This document shows, one piece after another, positions 46,708-57,150 of a stretch of 64,000 nt of DNA. A program made the position numbers and the translations under genes. This DNA is from Corinectria fuckeliana (Eukaryota; Ascomycota; Sordariomycetes; Hypocreales; Nectriaceae): assembly GCA_019137255.1 (NCBI GenBank), contig WPDH01000065.1:348162-412161 (forward strand), read 5' to 3'. The stretch's first letter is position 1; the number at the start of each line of letters is the position of its first letter. The notes below the pieces were generated by a model. That model had not been told where the DNA came from. It did no database searches and worked only from the letters and a program-made list of their open reading frames with translations.

Positions 46708-49395
46708 CTGAGACTTGAGAATGCGAACCGAGAACTCGCATCTACTTGGAAGAGTAAGAGTCGAACTGCGCGGTGCGTGTGCTCCGAGCCGGCTTGGGCG
46801 TTGAGTGGCGAGCGAGGCTAATTTAAGGAAAACAGGTCGCGAAGTCGGACACCTGGAGCGATCAAACGGAGTCAACAGCAACACGCCTATGCGTGTCGGT
46901 CAATCTGGCTTCTTGGAGTCGTTCTCCAAGGAGAAAGCCTATTCGATACACCAGCTTGACGAGCTCTACTGTCCCTAGTCAGAGGGCGCATGCCAAGCTA
47001 GCGAGCTATCGGGAAAAGAATCGACCCTTCCAACCAAGAGAGAAGAGAAGCAGACTTGAATGGTACTTGCCTCTTGTCAACATCGCCGAAAGGAGTGAGG
47101 GAGTTTAAGGAGGGGTGGCCGAAGGGCAGATCACCTTGCCGCCTGTTATGTCAAATGCGCAGCTCGACATCTTGACATCTACATGCTGCTGTGATGTCTG
47201 GGACATCATTCAGGGCCGGGCCGGAGTGGAGAGAATGTGGCTTTGGGCGTGGGTGGGCATGACCTGAGACAATGACGACGTGACACTTGCCGGAGACTGA
47301 GGCCCTGGGAGCGTTGGATACGAAGTACGAAGCACACCTCTGAGAAGAGATATTCGGAATACGAGAAACGCACTGCAAGTGATTTTCTACGGTCCTCTTT
47401 TCACGATTATTTTCCACATATAGAGTTTGTGCAGATAACTAAGAAACAAGCATGTTTCTTCTCGAATTCCATGGCCGGCTAGTCCCGCCATGCTGGAATG
47501 GATCCTCCGGGCGCCATTATCCGCTCCCGTCCCCGGAATAAGTGGGACCTATGCCCGGTGGCTTGAACGGCCGGAAGCAAGCTGTCTGAGGGAGTTGCGA
47601 AGTTCTCGTGAGACAAAGCAGAGCCACAGAGAGGGGGGGAGGGGGGGCTGCCCATGCACAGGGAGAGTCCCTGTGCTAGCGTGGAGAGAGAACCCCTACC
47701 ATTCAAGGTGCATGGAGATGCGGGTGATAGGGGAGAATGGGTAGCAAAATGCTACTGTACCGGGCGGGCTGCAATGCGTATTTTGGTTTGGTTTGTTTTG
47801 TTGCGTTTTGTTTTTTTGGTAGATCTTCGAGATTGGCAAGGACAGGCCATTGAATCTTATCTTTCTTTGGCAGGAGTCAGTTTCGATATCTACTGCAAAG
47901 CTTTGTTCACGCATTGTTTGTTCGAGTTGTCATTATGAGATTGAAGGCGCGAGAGTCGGCAGCCAAGACGACCAACACCTCCAGCTCGCATTCTAGTCCC
48001 ACGTGAAAACTGGCTCGGATTAGTCGCGCAACGGCGCGGCCCCCCCCGGCCGGCCGCTCGGGTTCCGCCTACATTCCCAAGGACCATGTTGACGCTGCGG
48101 TTGGTAGTGCGATGACCATTCCACTCGGTGGTGAAGCATCTGAGACTCGATCGACTCGACGAGCTGATCCTGGTGCCGGGGGGGCAGGGGGCTGGTGGTC
48201 ATGGCATCATCCATTGTGAAGCGAGTCTCGAGAAAGAAACGCAGGCACTCCTGACAAAGCTGGGTCTGTCAGAAAAGAGGCTACGTGGTGACTGGCAGCA
48301 AAGCAATCAAACTCGGGTGGACAGGTTTGGTAATGGTTGCTGCCAGCGAAGCAACAACTTCTCCTGCAGGGCCTAGCTCCTACTAGTACTGCTAGCCCCA
48401 AGGGTCCAGGGACGCGGTGCATGTTTAGCAGATACTCGCAATGCGCCTTGGTGCCACACAGAAGCTCATGTACATCCTATCAGCCCAGCTGTCAATCTGC
48501 CCCATCCCGCGCAACCCCCTTGGCGAGATTACCCCGGGCGCCTCATTAAAGGATTGGGTCGAGGACGGGAGCTCGTGGAGGTGCGCTGGCGGTTCCAACG
48601 TCTTCAGTGGCTGCTGTCAGTGGCGCTTTCAGTGGACACTTCCCCTACGCTTTCCCTTCCCAGCGAAGCCGACTGTCAGGCTTTGCCTTCCAGGGACGTT
48701 CCCCCAAGGTTAACGTTAGTCTAATTTGTAGGTAGGTAGGTGTCCAGTCCCAAAAAACTCACCCACTGCCGGAAAAAAAGTCCAGGTGGAGGGCTGCTGT
48801 AAGGTGGTTTAACCGCTCTAAGGTAGTAGTAATTAGCCTCGAACCTCTCGCTTCCAACCTCCATCAGGTACGAAGTACTCTCCCGCTGGAGCTCTCATCT
48901 CATCTCGTTCCTCGCCTTCATCGTCGACACTTCCTTTCTTTTCCCCCTTGTCCCCTCCGTTCCCTCGATCGCGACCCTCAACAACCACCGCTCGATGTGT
49001 CCGGCCGCATCGTCCCGCCCTCTTCCCTGTCTGGCCGCTCCTTTTCTCATGAAGCCGTTTTCGTTCTTGAATTATTAGACCCCTGGAGGCACGTCCCCTG
49101 GGAATTTCCCTCGCAACCCGCCCGTTCGTCGTTCGCCCCCTTTAGTCGGATTTGGACGCGTCGCGTACCATCACCACCAGTGTGAACAGACGCTTCATCC
49201 CAACGGCCCTCAGACTGCCCGCCCTGGCCCATCGAGAAGCGACGGACCTTGAGAGACGCGATATTCGAGACTCAGCTGCAGGCGACACGTTCTTCGTCTG
49301 CGCTGATCTCCCTGGGTAAGCTAGCTCCCACCTTCCGATAAGCTGTCTCGACAGCACCTCCCAAATCGCAACCGAATACTGACCGGCGCTCACAG
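46708..49395. other. Intergenic and leader of the giant coiled-coil gene
   Basis: No gene recognised from 46.7 to 48.8 kb. The last 500 bases are pyrimidine-rich leader. A GT-AG intron with a TACTGAC branch site lies at 49316-49395 immediately before the large open frame. TACGAAGTAC occurs at 47319-47328 and GTACGAAGTAC at 48868-48878. Confidence 0.55.
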
Positions 49396-52300
49396 ATTTC
49401 CGTGAAGACGTCGTCTCCACGATCGCCGGCTGCTCGCCTTCCTGCTGCTGCGCTGGCACAGGACGGCTCTGGAGCCTTTCGTTCTCGACCTGCATCTCCG
49501 GCATCTCCTGCTCTCTCGACCGCATCCACCGTCGACGGCGAAGAGGAGATCGAGTCGTCCCCCGTACTCCCTCCCCTCCCAGCTCCCAGGCTCCCGGAAC
49601 GGACCTTGGAACTGCTGAGAACGCCGCCCCCTGGCACCCCGACCGACAGCAAATTCGGCACCGCGAGTTGGGGCTCACCATATCCTCAGTCCGATAGCAA
49701 TCTCCGGCGACAAAGCTTCAGCAGCGAGCCATCGGACGACTCTCCAATCCACCAGCTGGACATCGAGACCCCTTTCCTACGACCGGTTCCCGAGCTTGTG
49801 CGATCGCAGACCGAGCCGCAATCGACTGTGAGCGCCGCCGCCGCCGTCCTAGCGAACCGTGTCCGCCGTCAGACCCTTGGCCTCACCGAGGATTGGATAC
49901 GCACCCACACCACCGGCGATCTTCATAACTCTGAGAGCCAACACTGGTTCAGTGACGGAAGTGGAAGTGAGCACTCTTCATTGAGCGGCTCAGAACGTGG
50001 GTGGCAGGAAGAAGGCGATATTGTCACGCCCCGAGCTACCCGTGCCACCCGTAAATCAAACGCCGCGTCTCGACAAGGGTCTCGACACCATCCCCGGGCG
50101 AGATCCAGCACCGAGACCTTGCGAGTAGGGGATATACTCAGCCCCACCACGGGCCAAAATAATAGCATGGCGACCTCCGAAGCCGCGCCGGCAACCCGCG
50201 ACGCGACCAGCGACAGGTCTCAGGCCGCCTCGATGCAGGAACAACCTGTCGTAGAGAGCCCTATGAAGGCGATTCCCGTCTTGAATGGGGAGCCTAGATT
50301 GCCCGCGACCCCCACCAAAGGCACCCAGAGCACACAGAAGCCTCTGCCCAGAGCGCCATCCTTCGCGACGACGCCGAGGATCAAGAGAAAGGTGCCATGG
50401 AAAGGGAAAAATATCATGGTGCATATTCCGCGCGATGATGAACGAGGATTGCCCGGCAAGGCTCCAATCCCTCTGAGGCAGAATGAAATCAACCGGATGT
50501 TCACGTCATGGCAGGAGCTTGGATACGACATCTCGGGCTTTGACCTCGAGGTCGAGGGATACCAACCTCCGGACACTGACGATTCTCAAACCCGTGATAC
50601 TTGGCCCAATTTCGCCGAGGTCGACCAGGAGCGCGCGGAGCGAGTCTTCAAGGTCACCCTCCCGGATCTGAATGCCTGGAAGGAGTATGAGAACGAGCTT
50701 CAGGAAGCTAAGCTACGAGCGCTTGGCGTTTTCTCTGGCGACGACGAACCTGCAATGCCTCCATCCATCTCGCCAGCCACCACGGATCTAAGTCGACAAA
50801 CACCAGCCCAGTACCCCCCGCTGCCGTTTTCCCCGCCCATTCCGACCTCGTCTGCATCTAGCAGCCATGGCATGCCTGGATTCCCCTTTCCCGGACAATT
50901 TGCACCGGGGAGATCAGTGGGCCACAGCCCAGGACTCTCAATCGGAGCCTCGCCAGTGTCCTTTGGCGGAGCCCATGGCAAGTACAACCCTCGCCAATCC
51001 ATTTCTCTGCCGGCTAGCACATCGCCTTTTGGCATGCAGCAGCAACAGCAGGGTTGGCAGAACCAGGCTGGTATTTTGCACGGTCTCAGCCGACATGATT
51101 CACCTTCGATGATGAACTTGAACGGCATCATGTCCCCTCAGTCGCCATACGGTCCCGAGAGCCCCGGCGGCTTCAACATGCACCAGCGCCACCAGTCTCT
51201 TCAATACCCCATGCTGCCTCATCAGCAGCAGTTACAGTACTTGCAACCAGCCAGAGCCTCGCCCCGCCTGCAAGAAGTCCGGGAGGATGAGGAGGAGCAG
51301 CTTCCCAGCAAGAGCCCCTCCAAGACTCCCGAGCCGCCCAAGCAGAACCCCGATGGTCTGCAGGCTGAGATCGACGATGCCGAGTACCATCTGGAGGAGC
51401 AATTGCGCAACCAACTGGAGCACGAGGACTATAACCCGCAGCCGCAGCACCAGGTTCCAGTTCCCACCGCGGAGCCATTTGTCCCTGCACACGAACGCCA
51501 GGTCTCGGAGCACTTCCCGGCCCCAGAGCGCTTCGCCAACGACCCATCTAAGCCCCTTGTCCTGCACCACCCAAGGCCTCATAGCCGTGGACATTCACTT
51601 ACGCAAAACTTCTTCCGTGACCAAATCGAGGCCGCTCAGGAGAAGACCGAAGATGGCAACCTTCCGACGCTCCGTAGCGTCAACGAGATTCCCGAAGCGC
51701 AGAAGGTCGATGAAGCATACGAGATCGAGACGAACCCCAGTAACCTGGGAACCCCCGTCGAGACTTTCGAGTTCCCGGTTGTCGGACACCAGAAGAACTT
51801 CTCTACTGCTAGCAATCCCTGGAATGACAGTGTTTCCTCTGGCAGCGGTCCTGCGCGACGATCTAGCCACGGCAGCAAGGCTTCTCTGTCTAAGCTTAAT
51901 GTGAAGGCTCCCGAATTCAAGTTCAACCCTGGACAGAGCACCTTCAAGCCCGGCCAGTTCGATTTCAGCAGCAACAAAGCCTTTCAGCCCGGCAGCTTTG
52001 AGTCGAACAGCTTTCAGCCGAACAACTTCCAGCCCAACTTCCAGGCTCCTGAATTCAAACCTGCGGCCTTCCAATCCGCTCCTTTCCAGCCTGCTCCCTT
52101 CCAGCCCGGTGTCTTCCAGGCAGGTTTCAGCAACCCTACTGCCTCTCCTCCGGCGATCGCGTCTAGCTTTGTCACTCCTGGAAAGATCAATGCGAAGGCG
52201 CCATCATTCTCTCCTGGACAAAGCGACTTCAGCTTCTCTGCTTCCGGTCCTAAGTTCAATCCTGTCGCGCCCGAGTTCACACCGCTGTCTGACTCATACA

Positions 52301-55300
52301 GTAGCCCTGCATCGGGCTCTGAGAGCGTGGGCAAGCGTGGAAGCATCTTTGGTAGCATCGATCTTACGACGAGCAAAATCTTCCAGCCTTCGCAGAAATC
52401 TACCAAGGCCGTTCCCATTGTTAGACCGTCTAGCAAATCGTCTGCCCGTTCCTTCAAGGTCAATGAGGAGGATCTAGATGGCCGACCTCTAGTTGACGAG
52501 TCTCGTATCAAGCGTGCGAAGAGTTCTGCGCCCGACGGCGATGATGTGCCCCTCTTTGCCGAGCAACCCAAGGACGCCCGTGTCAACACGCAGGAGTCCA
52601 GGGCTAAGGAAACTGGCAAGGATAATCCTAGCGCAGCTGAGGCGGACAATACCCTGCCAATCGACACCTCGATGTCCTCTATTGCCACTTCGGACCAGCT
52701 CGACACTAAGGAGACAACCGCCACTCCTTCAGAAACCTCGCCCGCTGAAGAGCAGGCCAACCGCTGGCAGCCGTTTGAGTTCAAGTCCAAGATTGACGTC
52801 CAGAGCTTCAATGACGCTCGACCTTTCGGCGAGGATAGTTTCAAGCACGAACATAAGAAGACTCTCTCGGCTGCCGCCCAGCCTTTCGTCCCTGGCTTTC
52901 CATCTAACGGATCCATTTCTCAGACTGATAAGGAGAATGAGCAGTCAGATGTCTCACCTGTTGCCAGCCCCATGCCAGCCCGCCCTGCTTCTGGCATTGC
53001 TGCTTCCCGCTTCAGCTCTGGTCAATCACAGCCCAGGACCGTCTCCCGGGGGCTGGGCGCCTCTCGATTCGCATCTCCGCCACCCAAGCCTAAGGGGCTT
53101 GCTGCTTCTCGATTTGCCAAGAGCCCTACTCCCGAGCAAGAGCTGTACCTTGCTGAGCCTGTTGAGGAGAATGTCATGGAATCGGTTGAGCACGGGTTTG
53201 ATGCCGAGTTTGAGACAGAGGCTGGCCACGGCGACGACCGAGAGCCTACATTTGAGGAGATTGATGCTGTCATGGACCAATTGTTTATCGATCCCTCCAT
53301 GGGCGTCAACAAGCTGGGAGAGGCCACTGAGTGGCCGCACGGCAGCCCCGCTCGCAATCTGCCCGTTACTGCAGTTGACAACTCATCTGCATCACCGTAC
53401 CGGCTGGAACCGGGACTGGTGCAATTTACTCGCGACGAAGCCAGCGCCACACCGCGGGAATACCACGCTCTCCCCGTTGGCGTTGCACAGCCTATGCTAA
53501 GTACCGAGTTGGAAGATCCCTTTGTTGACCCGCCGTCTCTTGCGCGAACACCTGAGAATGCTGCCGCCATGGACGGCACAAGCCAACCAGCTAGTGACTG
53601 GGATGGTGCATTCACTGAAGATGAACACGAGAAGCTCGAAAACCGCGCACAATTCTTTGACGGCCGTGTCAACGAGGTGGTTGGTACCTTGCTTGCGTCC
53701 CGCTTGGAGCCGCTGGAGAAGACCCTCTTTTCTATTCAGCAGGTCCTGGCAACCCGGGCTCGACGCACACCCTCGTCGCGTCGCGACATGCGGAGCGTGT
53801 CTGCGGAGCTCCAGCAGAGCGACGCCGACGACGAAGACGAGGACCCTATTCCTCGTCGTTCCATGAGCCCTCGGAGAGACCGTCGATTGGACCACATCCG
53901 CATTGCTGTCATGGACGCCCTCAATGCCCAACAGCGCAACCAGGCCGCTGTCCCACCAGCCGTCTCGGAGCAGGCGCCTGCTGCTATTCTCGAGGCTCTG
54001 CAGGACATGAAGAAGTCTCTTGGCTCCAACGCGCAGCTCGGTGATGACCTCAAACGGGTCATTGAGCAGGCGGTTGAGAGTCGCATGCCTGCCCTCCCCA
54101 AGCCCGATGAGGTCCACAACGCCAATATGGAGGAGATGCAATCCAAGATCTTGGATCTGGAGCAGCGTCTCTATTTTGAGCAGACCAAGGTTGAAAATGA
54201 AGTCGCGGAACGCAGAGCCGCAGAAGATCTTGCCGCAGAGATTATGCGAAAGCTCCAGGCTGCTGAGACGCGCGTTGAGGTCGAAATCATAAATCGAAGC
54301 GTGTTTGATCAGCGCGTTCATGACCTTGAAGAGAGACTCAGACACCATGAGCAGTTGAGTGAGGAGTCTGTCAACGCACGACGCGCAGCCGAGGACAAGC
54401 TTACCGAGGCTCGATGCCACCATGAAGCCGCTGCTGAGGAAGCGACTCGACTCCGCGAGACCATTGAGCAGAAGGACCTCAAGCTTCGCTCAGTTGAGCA
54501 GTCCAACAGCAAGACTTCAATGCGCATGGCTCTGCTAGAAGCTGCTCAAAATAACTCGGCTCAGTCATTGACTGAGATGACAAACAAGTCCAACGCTATT
54601 GACGTTGAGCTCCGGGACGTCCGCCAGGACAACCACCACTGGCGTGCCGAGTTCGAGCGTGCCGACGAGTCCGCTCGACAAAAGTCGAGCGAGCTGTCCC
54701 GAGCTCTCGAGGAGAACCAACACATGCAGAAGTCTCTGACGACGCTCACCATTCAGCTTGAAGAGAATGATCGCCTCCGTGAGTCGTGGAGGGGCAAATT
54801 CATCTCGCTGCAGGAGGATATGGGCCAGGCCGCTAGGGAGATCGCTGAGGATAACGCCAGACGTATCAAGAAGGACGAGGCTATGCTCGCTCGGCAGGAC
54901 GTGTTAGATGCCCGTCTCCAGGCTGAAGCCAAGACTCGCGAGCGCTTGGAGATTGAGATGGAGCGTCTTCAAGACAACGAGCGCTCCGGTATGCGTGCCG
55001 TTAACGAATGCAAGCGCCTCGAGAGCATACTGGACGAATTGAGGACGGAGAACAACAGGCTTGAGCAGACCGCCATGCGTTACCAGCGCGAGTTTGAGGA
55101 GGCTAGGGAATCTGGCCTCAGCGAGGTCAAGAGGACTCGCATGGCCCTGCAGACCGAGGTTGACTCCGCCAACAACCAAGTCAATTTCATTCGCGAAGAG
55201 CTGGAGGAGCAGAACTCCAAGCTGCAAGCGAAGCTTGACAATATCCGTCTCGAAGCCGACACAGCCAACGCCCAGAACGAGATGCTCCTCGAGGAAGCCC

Positions 55301-56460
55301 AGACCACCAAGGCTTCTGAGATTGAGGAGCTCCGTCGGAAGCACCAGAACGACATTGAGGATCTTCAGACACGATATGAGCGACAAGTCAGCAATGCCCA
55401 GGAGGACGCTCACAAGGCCGAACAACACCTCCTGGAGCGCCTCAGCCTGTCGACCTCGAAGACCGAGCACCTCCAAGATCGTATCCTCCACCTGGAGGAC
55501 AAGCTTGAGATTGCCAAGCAGGCTGCTGCCGCTGCCGCTCAAGCTGCAAAGTCTGCTGGTGTTGATGCTGGACCGGCCAACATCGTCGGGCATCATCGGC
55601 CTGCTGCCCCTCGAAGCCTCGAGCAACATGAGAGGATCTCCCCCCAGGCTCTCCGAGAAACCATTATGGTCCTCCAGGAGCAGCTCCAGGCCCGCGAGCA
55701 ACGGATCGAGGAGCTAGAGCAAGTTGTTGCAAAGGCAGATCCCGATGCGGCCATAAAGATAACCAAGCGTGACGATGAGATTAGCTGGCTGCGCGAGCTC
55801 CTTGAGGTTAGGCACGAAAACCTGCAGGATATTATCACGGCACTTTCGAGCGATGGATACAATCGTGATGCTGTGAAGGATGCCGCCATCAGACTCAAGG
55901 CCAACCTCCAGATGGAGGAGCAGGAACGAGAAAGGGCTATGAATGGCGGGTCGTCCATCAACCTGCCCAACGTCGCTCAGACCATCCAAGCTGCTGCCCC
56001 TCGTGTCGCCCAGGCCGTTGGCCCTATTGCCGCCGCCTGGGGTAACTGGCGCAAAGGTAACCAGTCTTTCAGCGGCCTCTCCAGCGTCCTGAACTCACCA
56101 GCGGCTGGGAGAAATGCTACCCCTTCGAGGAGTAGTCCAAACCCCCAAGGCAGCCTTCTGGGTGGTCTCATGACCCCCCCTGCCTCAAATCTTCGCCAAA
56201 CACCCCCCGTGGACATCGGCAAACCCCAACCTACTGCGTTTGCCAGTACCGGGCGCCGCTACCCGTCACAAGGCACCATGTCTTCACGAGCACGAGGCAT
56301 CTCGAACACCTCGCACCGATCGGATATGTCCGGACGCAGCACACCACCTCCTAAGCAACTGGACTCAGGGCCCAGGACGCCGCCTATGATGCGGTCCAGT
56401 GTCTATGACTCTGATGCCCAGCCGGGAGATTTTGATGATAACGACTTCTTCGAGGATTAA
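49396..56460 (+). CDS. Giant coiled-coil protein, conserved-type fungal scaffold (5' end unresolved)
   Basis: A single 7.06 kb open exon encodes about 2354 residues. The first about 330 residues are disordered but contain a conserved-looking RRQTLGLTEDWIRTHTTG. A compact block follows (KNIMVHIPRDDERGLPG ... MFTSWQELGYDISGFDLEVE, about 340-440), then Gln/Pro/Ser-rich disorder, Phe-Pro repeats (FxPxxF spacing, residues about 837-918), and a long coiled coil (about 1575-2150). The tail is Pro/Ser-rich and ends DFDDNDFFED. I do not recognise a named protein; layout suggests a structural scaffold. The start is unclear: the exon begins after a CACAG acceptor at 49395, no upstream ATG splices in frame by simple rules, and the first in-frame ATG is residue 258 (50167), although coding character clearly starts before it. 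Confidence 0.85.
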   Translation: MSVKTSSPRSPAARLPAAALAQDGSGAFRSRPASPASPALSTASTVDGEEEIESSPVLPPLPAPRLPERTLELLRTPPPGTPTDSKFGTASWGSPYPQSDSNLRRQSFSSEPSDDSPIHQLDIETPFLRPVPELVRSQTEPQSTVSAAAAVLANRVRRQTLGLTEDWIRTHTTGDLHNSESQHWFSDGSGSEHSSLSGSERGWQEEGDIVTPRATRATRKSNAASRQGSRHHPRARSSTETLRVGDILSPTTGQNNSMATSEAAPATRDATSDRSQAASMQEQPVVESPMKAIPVLNGEPRLPATPTKGTQSTQKPLPRAPSFATTPRIKRKVPWKGKNIMVHIPRDDERGLPGKAPIPLRQNEINRMFTSWQELGYDISGFDLEVEGYQPPDTDDSQTRDTWPNFAEVDQERAERVFKVTLPDLNAWKEYENELQEAKLRALGVFSGDDEPAMPPSISPATTDLSRQTPAQYPPLPFSPPIPTSSASSSHGMPGFPFPGQFAPGRSVGHSPGLSIGASPVSFGGAHGKYNPRQSISLPASTSPFGMQQQQQGWQNQAGILHGLSRHDSPSMMNLNGIMSPQSPYGPESPGGFNMHQRHQSLQYPMLPHQQQLQYLQPARASPRLQEVREDEEEQLPSKSPSKTPEPPKQNPDGLQAEIDDAEYHLEEQLRNQLEHEDYNPQPQHQVPVPTAEPFVPAHERQVSEHFPAPERFANDPSKPLVLHHPRPHSRGHSLTQNFFRDQIEAAQEKTEDGNLPTLRSVNEIPEAQKVDEAYEIETNPSNLGTPVETFEFPVVGHQKNFSTASNPWNDSVSSGSGPARRSSHGSKASLSKLNVKAPEFKFNPGQSTFKPGQFDFSSNKAFQPGSFESNSFQPNNFQPNFQAPEFKPAAFQSAPFQPAPFQPGVFQAGFSNPTASPPAIASSFVTPGKINAKAPSFSPGQSDFSFSASGPKFNPVAPEFTPLSDSYSSPASGSESVGKRGSIFGSIDLTTSKIFQPSQKSTKAVPIVRPSSKSSARSFKVNEEDLDGRPLVDESRIKRAKSSAPDGDDVPLFAEQPKDARVNTQESRAKETGKDNPSAAEADNTLPIDTSMSSIATSDQLDTKETTATPSETSPAEEQANRWQPFEFKSKIDVQSFNDARPFGEDSFKHEHKKTLSAAAQPFVPGFPSNGSISQTDKENEQSDVSPVASPMPARPASGIAASRFSSGQSQPRTVSRGLGASRFASPPPKPKGLAASRFAKSPTPEQELYLAEPVEENVMESVEHGFDAEFETEAGHGDDREPTFEEIDAVMDQLFIDPSMGVNKLGEATEWPHGSPARNLPVTAVDNSSASPYRLEPGLVQFTRDEASATPREYHALPVGVAQPMLSTELEDPFVDPPSLARTPENAAAMDGTSQPASDWDGAFTEDEHEKLENRAQFFDGRVNEVVGTLLASRLEPLEKTLFSIQQVLATRARRTPSSRRDMRSVSAELQQSDADDEDEDPIPRRSMSPRRDRRLDHIRIAVMDALNAQQRNQAAVPPAVSEQAPAAILEALQDMKKSLGSNAQLGDDLKRVIEQAVESRMPALPKPDEVHNANMEEMQSKILDLEQRLYFEQTKVENEVAERRAAEDLAAEIMRKLQAAETRVEVEIINRSVFDQRVHDLEERLRHHEQLSEESVNARRAAEDKLTEARCHHEAAAEEATRLRETIEQKDLKLRSVEQSNSKTSMRMALLEAAQNNSAQSLTEMTNKSNAIDVELRDVRQDNHHWRAEFERADESARQKSSELSRALEENQHMQKSLTTLTIQLEENDRLRESWRGKFISLQEDMGQAAREIAEDNARRIKKDEAMLARQDVLDARLQAEAKTRERLEIEMERLQDNERSGMRAVNECKRLESILDELRTENNRLEQTAMRYQREFEEARESGLSEVKRTRMALQTEVDSANNQVNFIREELEEQNSKLQAKLDNIRLEADTANAQNEMLLEEAQTTKASEIEELRRKHQNDIEDLQTRYERQVSNAQEDAHKAEQHLLERLSLSTSKTEHLQDRILHLEDKLEIAKQAAAAAAQAAKSAGVDAGPANIVGHHRPAAPRSLEQHERISPQALRETIMVLQEQLQAREQRIEELEQVVAKADPDAAIKITKRDDEISWLRELLEVRHENLQDIITALSSDGYNRDAVKDAAIRLKANLQMEEQERERAMNGGSSINLPNVAQTIQAAAPRVAQAVGPIAAAWGNWRKGNQSFSGLSSVLNSPAAGRNATPSRSSPNPQGSLLGGLMTPPASNLRQTPPVDIGKPQPTAFASTGRRYPSQGTMSSRARGISNTSHRSDMSGRSTPPPKQLDSGPRTPPMMRSSVYDSDAQPGDFDDNDFFED

Positions 56461-57150
56461 GGCCGTGGGCGGAGGAGAGGAAGAGGAGGAGAAACACTAT
56501 ATGACTGAACCATTTCTTTTGTTACAAGATCGTCGAAACTACGGCCGATGCATACACACGCTGCACATTACTCCAACTTTCACCCGAGACTGCGAACCTA
56601 GAAAGATACCCCTTTGGATTGACGTTTACGCCACACAGATGGGGATTAGCTGAAACCGAAACCCCCTTGTTGCTGTCGGTTCCGATTTTTTCCCTTTTTC
56701 TTTGTACCGCGTGTTTCTGCGACACAGACCTCGAGGCAGTCGAAAAAAGGGGAGACCGACATGAAACAAAAAAAGAATAAACAAAAAAAAAGGCTCAATG
56801 GATGATACGGAAGGTGTGCGGCTTACGGAGAGATGGGCTTTGTATTTTCATTTCCTTTGCATAGCGGCGTGGAGGCGTGGTCGCCTGGTTGGGCTGAGGA
56901 CGAAGACGCGGAGCGTTATGTACATATATAATTATAATCTACACTCAGGTATGGAGGGTTACTACATCTCTTACGAAAGCGACTTGTTCGAGCATGGTGA
57001 TTGCACTGATGCGATAGTCACTGAGGGAGGAGGGATATATGATGATCGTTCATTGGGTATCGAAGTTGGGGTCATGATGGAGCTTGAATTCCGACTCTTA
57101 TTGCAACATCACTAATCTACTTGATTGCTTTATATAATGCCCGTTACTGA
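56461..57150. other. Convergent 3' flanks
   Basis: Tail-to-tail region between the giant coiled-coil gene and the minus-strand SRP receptor gene. A-rich tracts near 56766-56791 may belong to 3' ends. No gene seen. Confidence 0.6.

Noticed and set aside
52493..53500. 335-codon frame overlapping the giant coiled-coil gene on the same strand
   Set aside because: Low-complexity Ser/Pro/Leu/Arg translation from a shifted frame of a long real exon.
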